From the NCBI RefSeq assembly GCF_001639295.1, contig NZ_LWMV01000232.1, positions 1-40,618 on the forward strand: DNA of 40,618 bases. The letters are read 5' to 3'. Position numbers and translations under genes: made by a program. Shown here in pieces: positions 26,552 to 34,300 of the stretch (the first letter of the stretch is position 1; every line of letters begins with the position of its first letter). The notes beneath the pieces are model-generated. The model had not been told where the DNA came from, made no database searches, and saw nothing but the letters and a program-made list of their open reading frames with translations. The DNA comes from Methanobrevibacter curvatus (GTDB taxonomy: Archaea > Methanobacteriota > Methanobacteria > Methanobacteriales > Methanobacteriaceae).

Positions 26552-27586
26552 ATGATAGATGTAACTATTATTGGAGCAAGTGGATATACAGGTGGAGAGT
26601 TAATTCGCTTGTTAGAAAAACATGAAAAAGTTAGAATTACTGGAGTTAGTTCACGTAAATATGATGGAGAAGCAGTTTATAAAGTTCATCAAAATTTAAG
26701 AGGGTCTGATTTAGTTTTTAAAAATTTAAAACCTGAAGACATTGATGCAGACTTAGTATTTACTGCTACTCCTCATGGATATTCAATGAAAATTGTTCCA
26801 GAGTTAGTTGAATCTGGGATAAAGGTTATAGATTTAAGTGGAGATTATAGATTTAGAGATTTTTCTGTTTATGAGAAGTACTATGGTTTAAAGCATACAA
26901 ACCCTTTAGATGCTGTTTATGGTCTTCCTGAAATTTATAGATCAGATATAAAAAAAGCTACTTTAGTTGCTAATCCAGGATGTTTTCCTACAGGAGCAAT
27001 TTTATCATCGTTTGTTTTGTCTAAAATGGGCATAGTAGATAGGTTAGTTTTTGATTCTAAAACTGGGGTTAGTGGTGGAGGTATTTCTCCAAATGAAGCA
27101 TTTCATTTTCCTAATGTCTATGATAATGTAAATCCTTACAACATTGTTGGACATAGGCATGGACCTGAAATTCAAGAGGAGCTAAAGGAGTTTTCCAATG
27201 TTTTAGTTTCATTTACTCCTCATTTAGTTCCAGTTATTCGTGGAATTCTTACAACCTGTCATGGATTTTCTAATAATATAAATAAATCCAATGATGTAAC
27301 TGACTTTAATGTTGAGGATATTCATGAAGAATATAAAAAACAATTTAAAGATGAGATATTTGTAAAAGTCTTAGACATTGGTGAAATTCCTAAATTAAGT
27401 AGTGTTAGAGGTTCTAACTTTGCACATATTGGTGGATTTGAAGTAGATGAAACTGGAAGGCTAGTGATTATTTCAGCCATTGATAATCTAGTTAAAGGTG
27501 CTTCTGGTCAAGCTATTCACAACATGAACATCATGTTTGGATTTAAAGAAGATGAATCAATTTCTCATTATGGTTTAGCTCCTTAA
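26552..27586 (+). CDS. argC: N-acetyl-gamma-glutamyl-phosphate reductase
   Basis: ArgC reduces N-acetyl-glutamyl phosphate to the semialdehyde with NADPH, the third step of arginine (ornithine) synthesis. The 344-residue protein begins with the Rossmann motif [15 protein letters not shown] at 6-20. The nucleophile is C144 in [18 protein letters not shown] is at 94-101, and the catalytic His region is GHRHGPEI near 205-212. The typical C-terminal stretch [15 protein letters not shown] is present. All key residues are intact. It is not clustered with other arg genes. The promoter region carries a 17-bp tandem array. Confidence 0.96.
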   Translation: MIDVTIIGASGYTGGELIRLLEKHEKVRITGVSSRKYDGEAVYKVHQNLRGSDLVFKNLKPEDIDADLVFTATPHGYSMKIVPELVESGIKVIDLSGDYRFRDFSVYEKYYGLKHTNPLDAVYGLPEIYRSDIKKATLVANPGCFPTGAILSSFVLSKMGIVDRLVFDSKTGVSGGGISPNEAFHFPNVYDNVNPYNIVGHRHGPEIQEELKEFSNVLVSFTPHLVPVIRGILTTCHGFSNNINKSNDVTDFNVEDIHEEYKKQFKDEIFVKVLDIGEIPKLSSVRGSNFAHIGGFEVDETGRLVIISAIDNLVKGASGQAIHNMNIMFGFKEDESISHYGLAP

Positions 27587-27753
27587 TAATCATTTTTATT
27601 ATTTAAATTTTTTTGTTTTATTATTTTTATTATTTTTATCTATAATTTTATTATTTTTGTCTATAATTTATTATTCAAACTGTTTATTTATTATTATTTA
27701 ATTTTATTTTATTTATTGCTTTATTTAATATTTTATTATTGATTGGTGTTTTA

Positions 27754-28581
27754 ATGATTAAAAAGATGATGGATAACTATAAGCTATTAATAGCTATTCC
27801 TTTAATAGTGACAATATTATCATTGGTGGCTTTTTCTACCATTGGATTGGATCAAGGAATCGAACTTCAAGGAGGAACAATAGCTACAATTAAATTAAAT
27901 GAACCTACAAGTTCACAAATAATTACTGAAAAAATATCTAAGTTAGGTGTTAAAGAGATTAGAATTTTAAACAACAATGGCAATGATTTAAATATTCAAT
28001 TTGCTGCAGGAATTAACTCTGCTAAATTTTCATCGGATGTTAAAGATTTGGGAAATGTTACTAGCTACAATGAAGTTAGTCCTATTTTATCATCAGAGGC
28101 AATGAATCAAGTTTTATTGGCGGTTGGTTTTGCATTTTTATTTATGGCAATCTCTGTTTTTATAGTTTTTAGAGAACCTGTTCCTTCAATTGCTGTTATT
28201 TTAGCTGCTTTTTGTGATATTGTAATGGCTGTTGGTGGTATGTGTATTTTTAATATTCCTTTATCAATAGCTTCTGTTGGTGGAATTCTGATGTTAATTG
28301 GTTATAGTGTAGATACGGATATCTTACTTACTACAAGGCTTTTTAGAAGAAAAGAAGGAACAATTGAAAAAAGGGCTGAAGATGCTATGAAAACAGGTTT
28401 AACCATGTCTTTTGCAGCTATTGCTTCAATGGCTGTTTTATATGTTGTAACTTTAATTTATATGCCTGAAGCCAGTACTTTGACTGAAATAGCTGCAGTT
28501 TTAATAATTGGTCTTTTAGCCGACATAATAGCGACTTGGTTTATGAATCTTGGAATATTAAGATGGTACTTGGGGGGATAA
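27754..28581 (+). CDS. secF: Protein translocase subunit SecF
   Basis: SecF pairs with SecD in the membrane to help the Sec translocon pull exported proteins outward. The ATG at 27754 has GGTG five bases upstream and is preferred over an in-frame TTG at 27739; it gives 275 residues. The sequence has an N-terminal membrane helix, the first extracellular domain beginning GIDQGIELQGG-like (seen as GLDQGIELQGG near 27-37), then five further helices with VGGILMLIGYSVDTDILLTTR, the hallmark of the RND-type export core. It precedes secD by three bases; secF first and secD second is the usual order in euryarchaea. The strong T-rich stretch before it probably ends argC transcription. Confidence 0.94.
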   Translation: MIKKMMDNYKLLIAIPLIVTILSLVAFSTIGLDQGIELQGGTIATIKLNEPTSSQIITEKISKLGVKEIRILNNNGNDLNIQFAAGINSAKFSSDVKDLGNVTSYNEVSPILSSEAMNQVLLAVGFAFLFMAISVFIVFREPVPSIAVILAAFCDIVMAVGGMCIFNIPLSIASVGGILMLIGYSVDTDILLTTRLFRRKEGTIEKRAEDAMKTGLTMSFAAIASMAVLYVVTLIYMPEASTLTEIAAVLIIGLLADIIATWFMNLGILRWYLGG

Positions 28582-28584
28582 ACA

Positions 28585-29829
28585 ATGGTAAGTAGAGATT
28601 TTAGTAAATTTATTAAAGATAAACAGGTTATTTTGTTATTTGCTTTAGTTTTAGCATCAATTTTATGTATATCTGTTTTTGGAATAAGTCAAGGTTTAGA
28701 TTTAAAAGGAGGTTCTCTTCTCCAATTACAATTAGACCAACCAGTAGATAAGGCAACTATGGATGTTGTAACTACTGTTATTGATAAACGTCTTAATTTA
28801 TATGGAGTTAAAGATGTAAAGGTTAGATCAAGCGGAGAACAACTTGTGATAGTTGAAATGGCAGATGTGACGCCAGATGAAATTGCCCGCCTCATTGGAT
28901 CCCCTGGAAGTTTTGAGGCAAAAATTGGAAATGTGACTGTTTTATCAGGATCAGATATTGAAAGTGTAGAAATGTTCACTTTGGAAGACACATCCTGGCA
29001 TGTTCCTTTCCATATAACTCCTAGTGCTGCTAAAAAATTTGCTGAACTTGCTAAAGGTAAGGAAGGTGAAGATGTTGGAATGTTTTTAGATGGAAAGTTA
29101 ATTGATGAAGAACCACCTAAGCTTTCATCTGAACTTGCCAATGGAGTAGCTGTAAGCGAACTTGAAGTTACTGGTGGAGAGGATACAAGAGAAGCTGCTC
29201 AAACAAAGGCTAATGAAGTATACACGGTTTTAAAAACTGGTTCACTTCCAGTAAAGTTACATGTTGCAGGTTCTTCTACAATTTCTCCAGAATTAGGTCA
29301 ACAATTTTTAAATGGTACTTTAATAGCTGGTTTTTTAGCTATTTTAGTAATTGCTTTAATAATTTTTATTAGGTATAAAAAAGCTATTTTAGTTGGACCA
29401 ATTATTTTAACTAGCATATCTGAGATTATTATTGTTATGGGCATAGCATCAATTATTCATTGGAATATTGACCTTGCAGCTATTGTTGGTTTAATTGCTT
29501 CTATCGGTACTGGTGTTGACGATCAGATTATTATTACTGATGAGGTTTTAAGCAAAACTGAAGATGAAGAAGGAACTAAACAATCAAGACTTCGTAGAAG
29601 ATTAACACGTACACGTTTAAGTGTTAAAAACGCATTATTTATTATTTTTGCTTCTGCAGGTACTTTAATAGCTGCTATGTTACCTTTAACTTATGTCGGA
29701 TTTTCAAGAGGTGCAAGTGGTATAGGTGTTTTATCTGGCTTTGCATTTACCACTATTTTAGGGATATTAGTAGGTGTTTTAATCACTAGACCAGTATACG
29801 CTAAATTTATAGAAATATTTTTAAAATAA
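28585..29829 (+). CDS. secD: Protein translocase subunit SecD
   Basis: SecD is the larger partner of SecF in Sec-dependent export. The 414-residue protein has one N-terminal membrane helix (about 14-32), the P1 domain starting with GLDLKGGSLLQLQL near 38-51, a shortened extracellular domain as in other archaea, and five helices at the C-terminus with GLIASIGTGVDDQIIITDE (about 303-321), the conserved acidic motif in helix 4. It starts three bases after the secF stop; GGGGGA at the end of secF serves as ribosome site, so the two are coupled. No SecDF fusion is present. The ATG at 28585 is clear. Confidence 0.95.
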   Translation: MVSRDFSKFIKDKQVILLFALVLASILCISVFGISQGLDLKGGSLLQLQLDQPVDKATMDVVTTVIDKRLNLYGVKDVKVRSSGEQLVIVEMADVTPDEIARLIGSPGSFEAKIGNVTVLSGSDIESVEMFTLEDTSWHVPFHITPSAAKKFAELAKGKEGEDVGMFLDGKLIDEEPPKLSSELANGVAVSELEVTGGEDTREAAQTKANEVYTVLKTGSLPVKLHVAGSSTISPELGQQFLNGTLIAGFLAILVIALIIFIRYKKAILVGPIILTSISEIIIVMGIASIIHWNIDLAAIVGLIASIGTGVDDQIIITDEVLSKTEDEEGTKQSRLRRRLTRTRLSVKNALFIIFASAGTLIAAMLPLTYVGFSRGASGIGVLSGFAFTTILGILVGVLITRPVYAKFIEIFLK

Positions 29830-29891
29830 TCACTTAAGTTTTGGACTGTTTATTTTTCTCCTTAAAAAAAATATCTTCTTAAATTACCTAA

Positions 29892-30098
29892 AAAAATAAA
29901 ACAGATGGGGATTTAATTTTAAAAGAGATTGAGGAATTAGCTACTAATACACATAACTCAGATATTTTAAAAAATATTCAGGATAAAGAACATAAAATTA
30001 GGAAAGTAAAGTATAGAATAATATTTACAATACTTGAAGATGAAAAAGTAGTAGAAATATTAAAAATAGGTAAAAGAACCAATAGTTATAAAAAATAA
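29892..30098 (+). pseudogene. N-terminally truncated RelE/ParE-type toxin relic
   Basis: The frame from 29892 to the TAA at 30098 has no start codon. It reads KEIEELATNTHNSDILKNI, then HKIRKVKYRIIFTILED and VVEILKIGKRTNSYKK. This is the C-terminal two-thirds of a RelE/ParE-family toxin, where family members read IRVGKYRIVYxI followed by ILxIGHRKxVY. The first 20-25 residues and any antitoxin gene are missing. The remainder of the 29830-30279 gap is AT-rich, with T-runs after secD at about 29848 and 30124-30138. Confidence 0.7.
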
Positions 30099-30243
30099 AA
30101 TACAAAATTAAATATTAATTATATTTTTTTATTTTTTTAAGTTTTAATATTAATTTAATCTAATTTTATATAACTTTAAATAAATTTATCTTATATTTTA
30201 TTTTTATATTTTATTTTTATTTTTATTTCTATTTTGGTCATGG

Positions 30244-30257
30244 AAAAATATAAATAA
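30244..30257 (+). promoter_or_regulatory. TATA box for pyrI, probable leaderless transcript
   Basis: AAAAATATAAATAA is centred about 30 bases before the pyrI ATG, and no Shine-Dalgarno lies between. With the usual archaeal distance of 25-30 bases from TATA box to start site, transcription would begin at or very near the A of the ATG. Confidence 0.5.
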
Positions 30258-30279
30258 TTTATTTGTATAATATTATTGT

Positions 30280-30738
30280 ATGAAGTCTGAACTAAAAGTT
30301 GAACCAATTAAAAATGGAACAGTTATCGATCATATAACTGCAAACAAATCACTTCATGTTTTAAATGTTTTAAATCTTCCAGATAAAGATGCTACAGTTA
30401 CAATAGCTATGAATGTATCTTCAAAGGTCATGGGGAGAAAAGATATTCTTAAGATAGAAAATCGAGAACTTAAAAGCGAAGAATTGGATCAAGTTGCTTT
30501 AATCGCTCCCAATGCTTCAATAAATATTATAAGAGGTTATAATTTAGTATTAAAAGAAAAAATAGTTTTTCCTAAGGAATTAATATCTATTATTGATTGT
30601 ACAAATCCTAAATGTATTACTAATACTAATGAACCATTGGAATCTAGATTTTATCTATTAAAAAAAGACCCCGTACTTATAAGATGCCATTATTGTGACC
30701 GTATATTAAATGAAGAGGATATTAATTCTCAATTCTAA
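30280..30738 (+). CDS. pyrI: Aspartate carbamoyltransferase regulatory chain
   Basis: PyrI is the zinc-binding regulatory subunit that joins PyrB catalytic trimers and mediates feedback control by nucleotides in pyrimidine synthesis. The 152-residue length is standard. The N-terminal nucleotide-binding domain contains [10 protein letters not shown] at 10-19. The C-terminal zinc domain has four cysteines at 107, 112, 136 and 139 (CTNPKC and CHYC), the expected Cys4 site. pyrB is not adjacent here. The gene appears to have a leaderless transcript. The CTP synthase gene lies 6.7 kb downstream, beyond the adhesin island. Confidence 0.96.
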   Translation: MKSELKVEPIKNGTVIDHITANKSLHVLNVLNLPDKDATVTIAMNVSSKVMGRKDILKIENRELKSEELDQVALIAPNASINIIRGYNLVLKEKIVFPKELISIIDCTNPKCITNTNEPLESRFYLLKKDPVLIRCHYCDRILNEEDINSQF

Positions 30739-30794
30739 TTTTAGTTTTAACTTTTAGTTTTTCTTTGCTTGTGTGTATTTTTTTTAAAAAAAGT

Positions 30795-31306
30795 TTTTTT
30801 TAACAAAAGTCCATAATTCATCAAGTTCTACTTTATTCACCTTTAAATCTTTCATTAGAACTTTGTTAACTTTTTTGCTATGTTCTGCTACAATTTTCAA
30901 CTATCGGCGAATAGTATCTAATTTAATTTCTAAAGTTTCTGCAGTTCCTTTTAAGCTCATTCCTTTGAGAATCATTTTTGAAGCTAAAAACACAATGTTA
31001 TCATCGGTTCTTAAATCATATAAAATAATATTAGAATTAGAAATAAAACTTTTATTGCAAGTTTTACACTTTATTGTTGAACTTTGCCATTTTTTTGTCA
31101 TGTATGTTCCATTTCCAATAATATTTTCATTATTTGTCTTACCCTAATCATCATATTCTTCATTTGGACAAGGAACATCTACAAATTTAGGTTTAGAGTC
31201 TCTTTTACCTTTAAATAATCACTAAAAACATAAAATAATTATATTTGCATTATTGTTTATGTATTTTTATATATAAATATATCATTAAATAAAAGGAGTA
31301 TCATCT
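30795..31306 (-). pseudogene. Truncated IS1-like transposase fragment, copy 1
   Basis: On the minus strand the fragment starts at the presumed IS end AGATGATACTCCTTTT (31291-31306) and encodes the N-terminal half of an IS1-family transposase: STIKCKTCNKSFISNSN, LRTDDNIVFLASKMIL, MSLKGTAETLEIKLDTIRR. A TAG then replaces the expected Trp, followed by LKIVAEHSKKVNKVLM and NKVELDELWTFVKKN, after which the sequence stops in an A-run near 30795. The catalytic second half and the other IS end are missing. A second copy broken at the same place lies after the adhesin gene at 36757-37266. This fragment fills most of the 30739-31365 gap. Confidence 0.8.
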
Positions 31307-31334
31307 CTGTATAGTTTAATATATAGGGACAATA

Positions 31335-31342
31335 TTTATATA
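31335..31342 (+). promoter_or_regulatory. TATA box of the adhesin-like gene
   Basis: TTTATATA is centred about 27 bases before the ATG at 31366, within an alternating TA run, and no Shine-Dalgarno is present. A leaderless transcript is likely. The promoter begins just outside the end of the IS1-like fragment. The run (TA)n just before the ATG could vary in length. Confidence 0.45.
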
Positions 31343-31365
31343 CTATAATATATATATATATAAAA

Positions 31366-34300
31366 ATGGATACTGAAAAAAGATTTTCAACAAGTGGAAA
31401 ATTAGTCCTTATTGTGAGTTTATTTGCAGTATTATTTTTTATTTCTTTATCTTCTGTTAATGCTACTGTAATTTATGCGAACACAACTACTGATTTAAAA
31501 TTTCAGGTTGAACAGGTTTTAGATCCTGGTTATTCTGCAAACAACACTATTTATTTAGCTAATGGAACTTATTCTCAATGGCAAAGACATTTTAATATTC
31601 AACTTAACAAGAGTGTTACTTTCATTGGATCAGGCAATACTAAAATTCAGGGAAATCGTAATGATTGGTTATTTAATGTTCAATCAGGATATACTGTTTC
31701 TTTTATAAATATAATTTTTATAAATGGAAATGGGACAAACTTTAATTTCGGTGGAGCTATAAACAACCAAGGAGGAACTTTAACAGTTGAAAATTGTAAG
31801 TTCTACAATAATGGAGGTCGAGAAGGTGGTGCAATAAGAAGTGATTCGTCGGCAACAGTTAACATAATCAATTCAGAATTTATAAACAACACTGGACTTC
31901 GTGGAGGAGCTATATATAGTAATGGTGCTTTAAATATTACTTCTTCAAATTTTATTAATAATTCTGCAACAAATTCTGGTGGAGTAATTTATTTATCTGC
32001 TAATAAAGTTTTAACTATCCATTCTTCAAATTTCACGAACAATTCTGCCAGTGCTACTGGTGGTGCTATTTATACTCAGAATAGTGTTGGTTCAAGTGTA
32101 AGTGGTTCTTTTTTTATTGGTAATAATAATAGTGCTATAGCTAGTTCTGGTGATGATGGTTTTAGTGTAAGTGGTTCTACTTTTATTAATAATACTTATG
32201 GTATTAAAGCAACTAATGTCTCAAATATGGTTATTAACTACAATAGATTTGTAAATAATTCTTTATACTCTCTTGATGCTGTGGGTTCTAATTATGTTGA
32301 TGTTAATTTGAATTGGTGGGGTCAGAATAATATAAGTGGTTTATACTCAGGGGTTACAATAGGCAATTATTATGTAATGAGGAATTATTTAAATGGTGTT
32401 AATGGTAGTATTTACAATGTTACTCAGAGCTATCCATATTACACTACTGCTATTTTATCTTACAACTTCACTTTAAATGATTCAAATGTAAGTAATGATC
32501 CTTTACTTTTACCTTACTTTGTGGCTAATGTTACCTTTTCTCATCCTAATGGAACAGAAGAGCAAGGATACTATGGTGATGCAAAAATTAGCAATGTTTC
32601 ATTTAATGTTATTTTAACTCATTTAAATTACACTGCATATATTAAATCTAGTGTAGACAATGAAGACCTTATCTACTTCCTTAATGCCTACAGTGAATTC
32701 AATTTAACTGTAAACAAAACAGCAAACATTAATGGACTAAACACAAAAAATGGAACTGTTTTAAACAATCAAACTTTCAACTACACCATAAATGTAACAA
32801 ACAATGGCTTTGTAGGTGCATATGATTTAAATATCACAGATTTACTTAATTACAGCCATTTAGAACTATTGGAAGCTATTGCTACAAGCGGAACATACAA
32901 CAATCTTACTGGTGTTTGGGAGCTAAACCTTACAGCTGGTGAATCTGCCCTTTTAACTCTTGTAGTTAGAGCAAATAGCTCAGGATTTGTCATTAACAAT
33001 GCTAATGTAACAACCCTTGACAACAACACAGGTGACAATTCATCACAAGCAAACATCACTATATTGCCTGCTGTTAATTTAAATATTACAAAAAGGGTTA
33101 ATGCTTCTCAAGTTATGTTTAATGGTGAGGTTTTAAAGTATATTATAACCGTTACCAATAATGGTCTTGACAATGCTACAGGAGTAAACTTAACAGATAT
33201 CCTACCAAATAATTTAATTTATTTAAATTACTCTTCAACTCCAGGAACAAGCTATGACAACAATACAGGTGTTTGGATTATAAATAATATTACAAATGGA
33301 TACACAGTTGTCTTAAACATTACAGTTAAAGTCAATGGCTCAAATATAACAATTAATAACACAGTTAGTCTAACAACCATAGACCAAATTAATACTGGAG
33401 ATAATAGCTCATTTATAGAATTTACCTCCTTTGAAAATGTTAATCTAACCATAACTAAAACAGCTAATGTTACTGGAGATGTTATTAACGGATTAACCAT
33501 TAATTACACCATAATAGTTAATAACACAGGTACTGATGATGCCGTAGGTGTCTATGTTAATGAAACCTTACCTAGTCAGCTAATTTATCAATCACATACA
33601 GAATCTCCTCAAAGTACATTTGATCCTGTTACAGGTATTTGGCATATTGATGAGATTCCAATTGGTCAATTTGCAAGCTTGATTATAACTGTTCTAGTAA
33701 ATGGAACAGGAACCATTACCAATAATGTTACTCTAAACACAAGCCAAAACAACTCTGGCAACAACTACTCAGAAGTAAGCATCAATGTTTCACCCTCTGC
33801 AAATATTTCTATCAGTAAAACAGCTAACATTACAACTCTTTTAAATGGTCAATATGTAAACTACATAATAAATGTTACAAACCATGGAAATAATGCTACA
33901 GACATTAATATTACAGACATTCTAAACTCCAAACTAATATTTGATCAAACTAATGGAACTTACACCAATGATTCTCAAGTTATTAGCTGGACAATCATTA
34001 ATTTAGCTCCAGGAGAATCATATATTATTTCTTTAATAGTAAAAGCCATTGGAACTGGATACATTGAAAACAATGTAACAGTCAATAATACAAATATTTC
34101 TAATATTGGAGATAATATAAGCAACATAGAAACAATCAATGTCCTTCCAGCTGTTAACTTAACTATTACAAAAACAGTTAATGCTTCTCAGGTCATATTT
34201 AATGGTGAGGTTTTAAAGTATATTATAACCGTTACCAATAATGGTCCTGACAATGCTACAGGAGTAAACTTAACAGATATCCTACCAAATAATTTAATTT

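Noticed and set aside
30901-31101. Minus-strand 66-codon frame before the adhesin as an independent small gene
   Set aside because: It is the N-terminal part of the decayed IS1-like transposase; the frame continues after a stop with more transposase sequence and a second damaged copy lies at 36842-37054.
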